Shown here: positions 14,799-22,620 of the stretch, in pieces
Layout: every line of letters begins with the position of its first letter
Position numbering within the stretch: the first letter of the stretch is position 1
From: CAYYJR01 sp964472305
GTDB taxonomy: Bacteria; Armatimonadota; Hebobacteria; CAIYQO01
DNA: 25,686 nt
Reading direction: 5' to 3'
Assembly (NCBI GenBank): GCA_964472305.1
Contig: CAYYJR010000034.1
Span: 1 to 25,686 of the forward strand
Position numbers and translations under genes: made by a program
The notes under the pieces: model-generated
What the model was told of the DNA's origin: nothing
The model's input: only the letters and a program-made list of their open reading frames with translations
The model's database searches: none

Positions 14799-15692
14799 AT
14801 GCGATTCCTGATTTATCTCCCGGCTGTTCTGCTGCTTAGCATTGCTGGGTGGTGTGCCCCGAACGCATCCGCCAAATCAGCCGTGCCCAAGCTGCCCCCT
14901 TACGTCATGGGCGTGGCGGGAAAGCTGCCCGGCGAAGCGCGCATCAACCGCAAAGATGAGGCGGTGATGGTGTGGGTGCCGGCGGGGAAATTCCTCATGG
15001 GCACCTCCAGCAAGGAATTCGAACGCCTGTGCAAGGAAGTTGCCGCCGGTACTGAATTTTGGCAGGCGGAGACACCGCAGCATCTGGTCGAACTCGGCGG
15101 GTACTGGATCTATAAATACGAAGTGACGGTCGCCCAGTATCGCAAATTCTGTACGGCGACAAAGCATGCCATGCCGATCAAGCCCACCTGGGGCTGGCAG
15201 GACGATTATCCCATTGTCAACGTTTCCTGGGAGGATGCCGCCGCGTATGCGAAGTGGGCAGGGGTACAGTTGCCGACCGAGGCGCAATGGGAGAAAGCCG
15301 CGCGTGGCGACGATGGCCGCATTTACACCTGGGGCAGCATCTGGGACGGGAGTAAGTGCAACAATGTGGAAGGCGGGCCCGGACAGGTGATGGCGGTGGG
15401 CAGCTTTACGACCGGTGCCAGTCCCTACGGCGCCGAGGATATGTGCGGCAACGTGTGGGAATGGTGCAGTGATTGGTTCGACAAAACCTACTACCACTCC
15501 ACACCCGCGCATGAGCCAGCCGGCCCGAAAACCGGCACGATACATTCCTTGCGCGGCGGCGCCTGGACCAGCACCAGTTATGGTGCGCGCATCGCTTCGC
15601 GCGTTGGTTTCGATCCCGAACTCGATTACCTCAATTACGGCTTTCGCTGTGCCGTCGTGCCGGTAAAACAATATCAGCGTGTACCTCGGTGA
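14799..15692 (+). CDS. Secreted SUMF1-domain protein without the catalytic Cys pair
   Basis: A 297-residue protein with an N-terminal signal peptide (MRFLIYLPAVLLLSIAGWCA, cleavage near NASA). It is otherwise a full SUMF/formylglycine-generating-enzyme-fold domain: MVWVPAGKFLMGTSSKEF (57-74), YWIYKYEVTVAQYRKFC, YPIVNVSWEDAAAYAKWAG, LPTEAQWEKAARGDDG, YGAEDMCGNVWEWCSDW, LRGGAWTSTSYGARIASR and NYGFRCAV. The segment after RGG has no cysteine, so formylglycine-forming activity is unlikely. It more probably acts as a binding or structural domain, or another oxidoreductase-like variant outside the cytoplasm. The ATG at 14799 has TGGAGGAAG 5-6 nt ahead. The response-regulator gene starts 22 nt after its stop, so they are likely co-transcribed. 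It is paralogous in fold to the protein encoded at 8078-8860. Confidence 0.85.
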   Translation: MRFLIYLPAVLLLSIAGWCAPNASAKSAVPKLPPYVMGVAGKLPGEARINRKDEAVMVWVPAGKFLMGTSSKEFERLCKEVAAGTEFWQAETPQHLVELGGYWIYKYEVTVAQYRKFCTATKHAMPIKPTWGWQDDYPIVNVSWEDAAAYAKWAGVQLPTEAQWEKAARGDDGRIYTWGSIWDGSKCNNVEGGPGQVMAVGSFTTGASPYGAEDMCGNVWEWCSDWFDKTYYHSTPAHEPAGPKTGTIHSLRGGAWTSTSYGARIASRVGFDPELDYLNYGFRCAVVPVKQYQRVPR

Positions 15693-15714
15693 GTATGAAT
15701 GGTAGTGTTACGGA

Positions 15715-16413
15715 ATGACGATGACTGCTGAAACGATTCTTGTTATCGACGATGAGGAACATATTCGTCGTGCCTTGCGCGGTATGCTGATGGCCAAAAA
15801 GTACCAGGTGCTGCTGGCCGCTTCCGGCGAAGAAGGCTTGAGTCTGGCTGCCGATGCCACCCCCGACCTGGTGATCCTCGATCTGTCTCTGCCGGGCATG
15901 TATGGGCTGGATGTCTGCCGGGCACTGCGCGGCTGGTATGGCGGTCCGATTCTGGTGCTGTCGGTAATCGAGCGTGAAGCGGAAAAGGTCGCGGTGCTGG
16001 ACAATGGCGCGGATGATTACGTCACGAAACCCTGCCGCACCGGCGAGTTGCTGGCACGCGTGCGCGCGTTGTTGCGCCGCGCGACGGCGCCGCCCGTCGA
16101 TCCGCTGATCACGGTCGGCGCGCTGACGGTCGATACCGCCCGCCATCGCATCACGCTGGGCGGTACTCCGCTCCACCTGACACCCATCGAATACACCATT
16201 CTCAGTCTGCTGGCCCGCAACGCCGAGTGTGTTGTCACCACTCGCACAGTGCTGACGCAGGTGTGGGGTTCGGAAGCCGACGGCGACGTACGGACGCTGC
16301 GCGTGCATATGAAAAATCTTCGCCGCAAGCTCAACTCCCTGGGTACCGACAGGCGGTATATTGTCACCGAGCCGGGCATCGGCTTCCGCTTCTGCATGGA
16401 TGAGCAAACGTAA
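15715..16413 (+). CDS. OmpR/KdpE-type response regulator without an adjacent kinase
   Basis: A 232-residue two-domain regulator. The receiver domain (about 8-120) has acidic Asp12 and Asp13, the phosphorylation site Asp56 in VILDLSLPG, and Lys105 in DYVTKPC. The winged-helix DNA-binding domain (about 130-230) has LTPIEYTILSLLARNAE, the recognition region DGDVRTLRVHMKNLRRKLN, and the ending YIVTEPGIGFRF typical of KdpE/PhoB-type proteins. Its overall form is very close to the regulator at 22617, which does have a kinase partner. The start could be the ATG at 15715 or the in-frame ATG at 15721 that CGGA precedes by 6 nt. No histidine kinase is next to it, so it may take phosphate from the KdpD-like kinase 5 kb away. 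A terminator follows. Confidence 0.9.
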   Translation: MTMTAETILVIDDEEHIRRALRGMLMAKKYQVLLAASGEEGLSLAADATPDLVILDLSLPGMYGLDVCRALRGWYGGPILVLSVIEREAEKVAVLDNGADDYVTKPCRTGELLARVRALLRRATAPPVDPLITVGALTVDTARHRITLGGTPLHLTPIEYTILSLLARNAECVVTTRTVLTQVWGSEADGDVRTLRVHMKNLRRKLNSLGTDRRYIVTEPGIGFRFCMDEQT

Positions 16414-16440
16414 GCGGTCATACAAATATTGACCGCCTTT
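16414..16440 (+). terminator. Rho-independent terminator after the orphan response regulator
   Basis: GCGGTCA (16414-16420), loop TACAAATAT, TGACCGC (16430-16436), then CTTT. A 7-bp perfect stem directly after the stop codon with a short T run. Confidence 0.6.
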
Positions 16441-16447
16441 ATGCAAT

Positions 16448-16486
16448 CTTCATGCCGTCCCCGTGTATCTTCACGTCTCCTTTACA
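16448..16486 (+). promoter_or_regulatory. CTTCAC direct repeats, candidate KdpE/OmpR-family operator A
   Basis: CTTCAT at 16448, CTTCAC at 16469 and CTTTAC at 16480 are spaced 21 and 11 bp. The 11-bp tandem repeat is the spacing used by PhoB/OmpR-family dimers. TTTACA (16481-16486) may also serve as the -35 of the promoter for the four-Cys gene at 16614, with a weak -10 such as GAGTAT (16504-16509). The same set of repeats and spacing occurs at 23337-23374. Confidence 0.5.
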
Positions 16487-16613
16487 CGCCCTGTGTTATT
16501 GTTGAGTATGCCGCTTGGAACATGCGGTGCCGAGTGAGGTACAGGAGTCGATTCATGCTCGATCAATCGTCTCCAGCAACCAGCACGGGAACCATCGCTG
16601 AAGGAGTGCTGTC

Positions 16614-16808
16614 ATGATCCATTGCGAGGAGTGTGAATGGTTCTATCGCTCAGCTCTCACCCAACGGCGATTGTGTCGGGCGACCTTCCAATTGGTCAGC
16701 GCGGACAGCATCGCTGAGGGGTGTCAGCGATTCGAATCACTCTGGTCAATCGGACGTATTGACGACAAGCCAAGCGAAGATGACATCGACGCGGCATGCC
16801 GAAATTGA
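16614..16808 (+). CDS. Small four-cysteine protein, probable metal binder
   Basis: A 64-residue protein with Cys4, Cys7, Cys21 and Cys37 in the order C-x2-C-x13-C-x15-C, followed by RFE and an acidic tail (DDKPSEDDIDAACRN). The pattern resembles small Zn or Fe-S proteins, but I cannot name a family. The start is well supported: AAGGAG at 16601-16606 with a 7-nt spacer. It lies downstream of the orphan regulator, beyond a terminator and the CTTCAC repeats, so it probably has its own regulated promoter. Confidence 0.65.
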   Translation: MIHCEECEWFYRSALTQRRLCRATFQLVSADSIAEGCQRFESLWSIGRIDDKPSEDDIDAACRN

Positions 16809-16932
16809 GGGGTACGCCGGTACGTACAGTTTGACGCGGCTGCCAGCGCCGGTCAATCGGTTCCTCCGCACGATCGGGATGCGGAATATGGCGCAAGGAA
16901 ACGCAGGGCAACACCCGGACGGAGTGAAGAGA

Positions 16933-16962
16933 GGCGCCGGAAGTCTCGGTAACTCCGGCGCC
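16933..16962 (-). terminator. Stem-loop terminator between convergent genes
   Basis: GGCGCCGGA (16933-16941) and TCCGGCGCC (16954-16962) form a perfect 9-bp stem. On the minus strand it is followed by TCTCTTCAC and lies about 40 nt beyond the lipoprotein gene stop, fitting termination of that gene. It may also stop transcription from the four-Cys gene on the plus strand. Confidence 0.55.
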
Positions 16963-17003
16963 GGGTGATTCGATGGGATATTCCAAGTGCCGCCGCATCG
17001 AGA

Positions 17004-18860
17004 TTAGAAGAACGGCGCCAACGTCAACGTGGGCGTTCCCCGTCGAGTGCGTGTCCCGCGGACCATCGCTACTCCGTTCGAATTGATGATCATGGTCAAC
17101 TGCGAACCATCCGCCGCCTGTCCACCAACGCCCTGGTAAACACCCAGCGCCACATCCAACGAGGTGTTCGCGGAATAGAGACCGGTATAGGAATCCGTTA
17201 GCGACGCGCTGCTGGGAATGCTCCAGGCCGGATTCCAATTGGCGAGGCCGGAAAAGTCGGGAAAGACATAGGTATTGCCCAGATCCGCCGCCCGCTCCGG
17301 CAACACAATGACCGCGCCATCCAGTCCGGTGATGCTCCATCCCAGCAAATAAAACAGCGTTCCACTATACGAACTCCAGGCGTAAGACGGCAGCAGATTG
17401 CCGCCCGATGTCTGGGTGGCGACCGGTGAGGAGTTGAACGCAGGGGGTGGGGTGACCGCGATGTCCTGCGCGGCAGCGAAATAGCGATAGTTTACGAAGG
17501 TCGATGTCGCGGAGAGCTGGCCGGTGATGGTAGCCCGATACAGATCACCGGCGATCAAGCTTCCCGTTGGCACTGTGTCGTAATTGACAGCACCGGTGCC
17601 ATTTCCCAACATTACCTCGGTACCATTTTTTGTCACCAGGTTGATCAGGGCGGAACCGAACGTGCCACTGACGCTGTTGGTGGTGGTGAGCGCGGCGGCA
17701 TTGACGCCAGTGAAGTCAATATTGTGACCGGTAATATTGCCCGTTACCGGCACGTCGCGCTCGATGTAGAGCATGGGTGAGGCGCCGCCGGTTTCCAACG
17801 CGCACAGATCGCGTAAACCTCCGGGAACATTACTCAACGAATAGAGGCTGGGTACCGGGGCAAATCCTTGCACCGTCCCCATTGACACGATGGCGAAGCT
17901 GCCGGTGCCGATCGTGTTACCCGACACGCTGTACCTACTGGGCGTTATGGCACTTTCACCGCTCGTGGGCAACGAAGTGCGGCTGGCGAGCATCACATGG
18001 ACGCTTGGGGTGCCCGCGGCTGGCGCCGTCACCTGCGCGATGCCGTAATGGCCGCTCGGATCGGTGACAGTTGGCGTGTACGTGCCTGGTGTGGTGCCCA
18101 GAACCTGCCAGGGACCGTTGCCATCCTGGAAGGCCACCCAGGCCGTGTCCTGATCCGCGACAAAGGTGATCGGTTCACCACCGCCGTTACTCACGCTGAC
18201 GCTGGCGGAAGCGATCTTGTCTGATTCGATATCTTTCACGCGCACGGTGGTCGAGCCGGCGGCCACGGCGGTCACCAGCCCCGTGGAATCGATGGTTGCC
18301 ACTCCGGTATCAAGTGAAGACCATTGCAGCTTTGAGGGGGTCAGCAGGATCACGGCATTGCTGCTATCGAAGGCGGTTACGGTCAGTTGATCGGTTTGAG
18401 CGGGCAATAATGCCAGTGACGAGGGAGTGAGCGTCAGGTGATCGATGGTGCTATCCAGCGTCAGGGATTTACTCATCGATTGACCAGGACCAATGGTGAA
18501 TGATGTGGAACCGATAGCCAGCACCGTGCCCGTGGCGCCATAACCGGAATACGCCGAGGCGTTGATATAGACTTGCCCTTCGGGGATTGCCCAGAACTCA
18601 AACGTTGTCGTGAAGTTCTGGCCAACCGATTCAGGACGGTCGGCGGATTTTGTGGCGTAGTATTCGCCGTACGCACTCAGATTGATCTGCAAGCTTTGCG
18701 CGGCATCGGGAATCAAGCGTCCGCGTTTCGGCCATTGGAAGGTCAGTGTCAAATGACCCTTGCGCGAGAGTGATGAGGCATGATTACTGCTGCACCCGGT
18801 CACGACCAGCGCCAGGAAGGCGAGAAACACACTGCCAAGCACGAGGATTCGCTGTTGCAT
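17004..18860 (-). CDS. Lipoprotein with a Big2-type Ig-like domain, function unknown
   Basis: A 618-residue lipoprotein. The signal sequence ends in the lipobox VVTGC with Cys23 as the acylated residue. Residues about 30-135 look like a beta-sandwich (LTLTFQWPKRGRLIPDAAQSLQINL). About 140-228 is a Big2 (bacterial Ig-like group 2) domain, recognisable from LTLTPSSLALLPAQTDQLTV and WSSLDTGVATIDSTGLVTAVAAGSTTVRV. The segment WVAFQDGNGPWQVL (about 240-255) begins another beta-rich module, and the remainder is Gly/Ser/Thr/Asn-rich without a known domain. It is predicted to sit on the cell surface or the outer membrane. GGAG lies 6 nt before the ATG. It follows the GHMP-kinase gene on the same strand, with a 115-bp gap that contains repeated CATGCATTA elements. 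Confidence 0.75.
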   Translation of the reverse strand: MQQRILVLGSVFLAFLALVVTGCSSNHASSLSRKGHLTLTFQWPKRGRLIPDAAQSLQINLSAYGEYYATKSADRPESVGQNFTTTFEFWAIPEGQVYINASAYSGYGATGTVLAIGSTSFTIGPGQSMSKSLTLDSTIDHLTLTPSSLALLPAQTDQLTVTAFDSSNAVILLTPSKLQWSSLDTGVATIDSTGLVTAVAAGSTTVRVKDIESDKIASASVSVSNGGGEPITFVADQDTAWVAFQDGNGPWQVLGTTPGTYTPTVTDPSGHYGIAQVTAPAAGTPSVHVMLASRTSLPTSGESAITPSRYSVSGNTIGTGSFAIVSMGTVQGFAPVPSLYSLSNVPGGLRDLCALETGGASPMLYIERDVPVTGNITGHNIDFTGVNAAALTTTNSVSGTFGSALINLVTKNGTEVMLGNGTGAVNYDTVPTGSLIAGDLYRATITGQLSATSTFVNYRYFAAAQDIAVTPPPAFNSSPVATQTSGGNLLPSYAWSSYSGTLFYLLGWSITGLDGAVIVLPERAADLGNTYVFPDFSGLANWNPAWSIPSSASLTDSYTGLYSANTSLDVALGVYQGVGGQAADGSQLTMIINSNGVAMVRGTRTRRGTPTLTLAPFF

Positions 18861-18874
18861 CGTCTACTCCGATC

Positions 18875-18908
18875 CATGCATTAGGGCATGTATGCATAGC
18901 ATGCATTA
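18875..18908 (-). promoter_or_regulatory. Repeated CATGCATTA elements in the lipoprotein leader
   Basis: CATGCATTA occurs at 18875-18883 and again at 18900-18908, 25 bp apart, with the palindrome TATGCATA at 18891-18898 between them. The cluster lies directly upstream of the ribosome binding site of the lipoprotein gene. It may be an operator; no regulator can be named. Confidence 0.35.
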
Positions 18909-18975
18909 AAGCGAATATTCTCCGGACAAACGATATTACCTTCCGGCATGCAGGATGGCCGCTCTCAAATAATTC

Positions 18976-20844
18976 TTATGGTAGCGTTTCCAACTGCAGC
19001 GCGCAGGCGCCACGGCTGAAGGTGACCACCCGGCGCTGCTCCTGCACGGTAGCGAGTGCGTGCGTGAGAATCGCCATGCGTTCGCGGCTCGATTCATAAT
19101 CCTTGCTGCCCGGTTCGGCAAAACGCATCTCGTCCTCCAATACCATGCGGTAGAACTCGAAGCGCTCCGGTTTACCGTAGTACTCCCGGTCGAGATAGGC
19201 GCACATCTCCTGGGAGTGCGCCTCGCGCACCAGCAGCGAAACGCACCCGCCTTTGCCCGCGCCGGTCAACTTGCCGCCCAGGTAGCCCGGGCCACGCTTG
19301 GCCACGCTCAGCAACAAGTCGAGTTGCGGATTGGAAACACGGAAGTCGAAGGTGAGGGCGTCCTGCAGGTCATCCACTAATACGCCGACCTCGGTGCGAT
19401 AGACATCGTATGTCGGCGAGTCGGGAGTGATCTCGCCTGCCGCCACACGCGCCTCCGCCTCATGAAAGATGCATTCCAGCCGCCGGCCGATGATGTTCTG
19501 CCGGTGGAAAAAGCGTGCGGTGGTGCGTACGTGGTAACCGCCGATGCTGCGGCGCGGGCGCGTATAGAGGCGCTCGATGGTTTTGGCATCGATGCCCAGA
19601 ATTGCCGCAGCTTCTGTTGGACGAATTTTCACCGGCAACAGCGCGATCAATTCTTCCACCGCCGCGTTTGGCACGCCGAGGATATCCTCGTGCAAACTGC
19701 CGAATTTGCGATAATTGGCCGCGATCTGTTCCCAGTAGTCAGGGCGACTGTCCAGCAGCGGCGTCGCGTGTCCCGGGGTGAAGCCAAACCGGTCATGCAC
19801 CAGTTGTGCCAGCCAACCAGGTGCCGTCGCCCCACGCTGTACCGCGTCATGCGCGGCGGCGATCACCAGTTTCGCCAACTCGTCGCCCAATTGTATCCAC
19901 CCTTTGCGCATGTTGAAGCTCTGGTTGCCCCCGGCGCTCTTGTTCACTTCCCACAGCGAGTTCGCGAGCACCACATGTACGCCGCGCAGAAACGGCAGCG
20001 GGGTGGCACTGAGTTCGCATTGCGAATGGCGATTATAGCTGACACTGTTGGCCGGATTGAGCAGGATAGTCATCTGGTCGTTTGCGCCGCCGTGCGTACC
20101 CACATACCACTCGGCTTCGCCCAGCAAGCGGCACACCTCGGTGACGGTCCACGCCGGCAGCCTGTCGTGATTCGACAACCATAACGCCAGGAAGGAAAGA
20201 ACCACCACCGCCGACGACGAACTGGTGCCGGCTCGAAACGGCACGGTGGCCGGACCGAAGGTGATGTCCGCACCGCGCAGCGCCAGGGTGGGCTGTTCCC
20301 ACGCGATGCGCAGATATGGGCTGAGCACGTAGTTCAACCAATCGCCCTGCGTGCGTCCGTGATACGGGAAGAGCAGCGAGCGTGTATCCCAGCTATCCGC
20401 CATACCCACCGACGCACGCGTAGCAAACGGTGCCTCGGAGAATCGGGCGAATTCCTCCGCGATGACGAGGTGTTGCGAGGGGAAAAGCGGATTGACGTTG
20501 CCGACATTCAGCACGCCGTCTTCGCGCACTGACACCGCGACCGGAATGTCGCCGTCGATGGTGGTGGACATGTGATCGCCGTCACACATGTCCAGATATT
20601 CGAGGAACGCGTTCAGCCGTCCCGGTGCTCGTAACAGCCAGGTGGGGACGTTGCCTACCCGTTCCAGGTGGCAGCGCACGGTCTCCGCCAGGCGCCGACG
20701 CTGCGCGGCCAGATATTGCGGGTCGGTTTTGACGTAAATATCATGTCCCAGATATTGGTCAAGGACAGATGAGTCGCGTTCAAGCAATGCGACGATCTCA
20801 GCCGCCGGCATCGGCACGGCATGGGCGGCAAACAGTTCGGACAT
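18976..20844 (-). CDS. GHMP-family sugar kinase, galactokinase-related
   Basis: A 622-residue kinase. The galactokinase-type signature region is RAPGRLNAFLEYLDMCDGDH (73-91), equivalent to the usual GRVNLIGEHTDY. PFRAGTSSSSA (202-211) is the GHMP ATP-binding loop. GGANDQ carries the expected catalytic Asp, and TGAGKGGCVSLLV near 540 is the C-terminal GHMP motif. The glutamate, histidine and acidic pattern of the sugar-binding signature differ from classical GalK, and at over 600 residues it is much longer than GalK (about 390). It may therefore phosphorylate another sugar (for example a galacturonate- or arabinose-type substrate) or carry an extra domain at about 380-480. The start at 20844 is chosen because GAAGGAG lies 10 nt ahead; an upstream frame extension has no such site. 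It is divergent from the kinase gene at 20992. Confidence 0.8.
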   Translation of the reverse strand: MSELFAAHAVPMPAAEIVALLERDSSVLDQYLGHDIYVKTDPQYLAAQRRRLAETVRCHLERVGNVPTWLLRAPGRLNAFLEYLDMCDGDHMSTTIDGDIPVAVSVREDGVLNVGNVNPLFPSQHLVIAEEFARFSEAPFATRASVGMADSWDTRSLLFPYHGRTQGDWLNYVLSPYLRIAWEQPTLALRGADITFGPATVPFRAGTSSSSAVVVLSFLALWLSNHDRLPAWTVTEVCRLLGEAEWYVGTHGGANDQMTILLNPANSVSYNRHSQCELSATPLPFLRGVHVVLANSLWEVNKSAGGNQSFNMRKGWIQLGDELAKLVIAAAHDAVQRGATAPGWLAQLVHDRFGFTPGHATPLLDSRPDYWEQIAANYRKFGSLHEDILGVPNAAVEELIALLPVKIRPTEAAAILGIDAKTIERLYTRPRRSIGGYHVRTTARFFHRQNIIGRRLECIFHEAEARVAAGEITPDSPTYDVYRTEVGVLVDDLQDALTFDFRVSNPQLDLLLSVAKRGPGYLGGKLTGAGKGGCVSLLVREAHSQEMCAYLDREYYGKPERFEFYRMVLEDEMRFAEPGSKDYESSRERMAILTHALATVQEQRRVVTFSRGACALQLETLP

Positions 20845-20991
20845 CGGGTGGGCGCTCCTTCTTCGGTCACGCTCTTGCGTGAACACCTCATCATACCATC
20901 TCCGAACCATAACATGTCAACGGACGAATCCACCCATGCTCTTGCTATCGCTCACGGAGAGCGCCGCCAGCATGTTGTATCCCAGCGGACT

Positions 20992-22620
20992 ATGCTGCTG
21001 AGAATCTCTCCCGGTGTTATGATAATGGCGACGATCATGCGGGAACACCCAACGTTTTTCGAACGATATGGATACCTGATCGCCGTGGGATGCATCCTTG
21101 CGGCGACGATGCTCTTTGTCGCTGGCCGTGGTTTGATCGACAAAAGTCAGTGGCCGCTGCTCTACCTGCTGGTGATCGGCCTTGTTGCGGTCTTCTGCGG
21201 CGTGCGCGCGGCGCTGACGGCGGCACTGCTGTCGTTTTTTGCCTGGAATTATTTTTTCATTCCGCCTGTACAGACGCTGCATGTGACCGACACGAAAGAA
21301 TGGCTGGCGCTGGCGGTGTTCCTGATGGTGGGAATGACCATCGGCACGTTGGCAGGCCGCATGCGTGAGCGCGAGGCGCGCATGCTGGCGCGCGAACGCG
21401 AGACGGCGGTGCTGAATCGGCTGAGTGCGCACCTGGTCTCGCTGGTCTCTACGCTCTCGATGACGCGCGTGGTGCTTGAAGAGATCGCGATGATCACCGG
21501 TGCGCGGCACGTCGCGATATTCTTGCCTGATCCCACTGGTGAACCGCAATGCATCGATACCTATCCCGAGGGGAAAACGACCGATCCGCAAACGCTGATG
21601 CTGGCACGCTGGGCATATCGCTGCCGGACAGCCATCGGATTGCCGGCATCGCAACACCTCGGCAGCGAGGCTGCCGGGTGGCCGGTTTCCAAATCGTATG
21701 CCGATGTGGCCGGTGGTGAGATGCGGCATGATCTCTACCTGCCGTTGCACGGCGCCACCCAACTGGAAGGCATGCTGTATATCAGCGCGCGTGCGCCAGG
21801 TAGCCCCTATACACAGAGCGAAGCACGCTTACTGCTCTCCATCGCCAACCTGGCAGCGGCGTTTCTGGAGCGCCAGCGATTGGAACTCGCAGCCACCCGC
21901 ATCAATGTGCTGCGTGAAGCGGATCGGCTGAAGTCAACCCTGATCTCCTCGGTGTCGCATGAACTGAAGACACCGCTAGCCGCCGTCACCGCTACCGTGA
22001 CCAGTCTATTGGAAGATGACGTCACCTGGAACGTGCCTATGATGCGCGCGGAATTGCACGCTGTCTGTGATGATCTGGGTCGACTGCACGACAGCATCAG
22101 CGCGCTGCTCGATTTCGCCCGGCTGGAAGCAGATGCGTGGGAACCACATCGCGACTGGTATGAACTGGGCGAGGTGTTAGGCACGGCGATCGAAAAGATG
22201 CCGGAGGCGACGCGGGCACGCATCGTCTTTGCTATTCCCGATGAGCTTCCGGTATTGCATGTGGATTTTCAGCAACTCGCGCGTGCCTTTCAGCATCTAA
22301 TTGAGAATGCACTCGCGTATTCCCCGCCGCAATCGCCCATCCAGATTGGCGCGCTGCATGCCGGGCGAGAGGTGCAGATGTGGGTGCAAGATCACGGCCC
22401 TGGCGTACCGCAGCAGGAACGCACCTGCATTTTCGAGAAATTTTACCGGGGGAGCACAGCCGACGCCAGTCCCGCCGGCACCGGACTGGGCTTGGCAATC
22501 ACGGCAGAGATCGTGCGCTTTCACGGAGGACGCATCTGGGTGGAGGAAGTACGGCCACAGGGGGCACGCTTCATGATTGCCTTACCGAGCCCTCCTGCAG
22601 AAACGGAATCATGCCAATGA
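20992..22620 (+). CDS. Short KdpD-like sensor histidine kinase
   Basis: A sensor kinase with transmembrane segments YGYLIAVGCILAATMLFVAG, WPLLYLLVIGLVAVF, AALTAALLSFFAWNYFFIPP and WLALAVFLMVGMTIGTL. Together these form the DUF4118 region found in KdpD. A GAF-like domain follows (about 130-290). The HisKA box is SSVSHELKTPLAAV with phospho-acceptor His323, and the HATPase domain has HLIENALAY, DHGPGVP and GTGLGLAI. The large N-terminal KdpD sensor/Usp region of E. coli KdpD is absent. The start is uncertain: ATGs at 20914, 20992, 21019, 21025 and 21037 are all in frame and none has a clear Shine-Dalgarno sequence, so the true start may be as late as 21037. The stop overlaps the next gene's ATG (ATGA), indicating translational coupling to the response regulator. 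Confidence 0.85.
   Translation: MLLRISPGVMIMATIMREHPTFFERYGYLIAVGCILAATMLFVAGRGLIDKSQWPLLYLLVIGLVAVFCGVRAALTAALLSFFAWNYFFIPPVQTLHVTDTKEWLALAVFLMVGMTIGTLAGRMREREARMLARERETAVLNRLSAHLVSLVSTLSMTRVVLEEIAMITGARHVAIFLPDPTGEPQCIDTYPEGKTTDPQTLMLARWAYRCRTAIGLPASQHLGSEAAGWPVSKSYADVAGGEMRHDLYLPLHGATQLEGMLYISARAPGSPYTQSEARLLLSIANLAAAFLERQRLELAATRINVLREADRLKSTLISSVSHELKTPLAAVTATVTSLLEDDVTWNVPMMRAELHAVCDDLGRLHDSISALLDFARLEADAWEPHRDWYELGEVLGTAIEKMPEATRARIVFAIPDELPVLHVDFQQLARAFQHLIENALAYSPPQSPIQIGALHAGREVQMWVQDHGPGVPQQERTCIFEKFYRGSTADASPAGTGLGLAITAEIVRFHGGRIWVEEVRPQGARFMIALPSPPAETESCQ

Noticed and set aside
14877..15671. Long open frame on the minus strand (264 codons) opposite the secreted SUMF gene.
   Set aside because: It is a mirror of a clearly real gene; its translation is rich in His, Arg and Gly with no domain. 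High G+C at third positions leaves antisense frames open.
20917..21762. Long minus-strand frame (281 codons) opposite the histidine kinase.
   Set aside because: Composition is Arg/His/Gln-rich and meaningless as protein; the plus strand encodes recognisable kinase domains.
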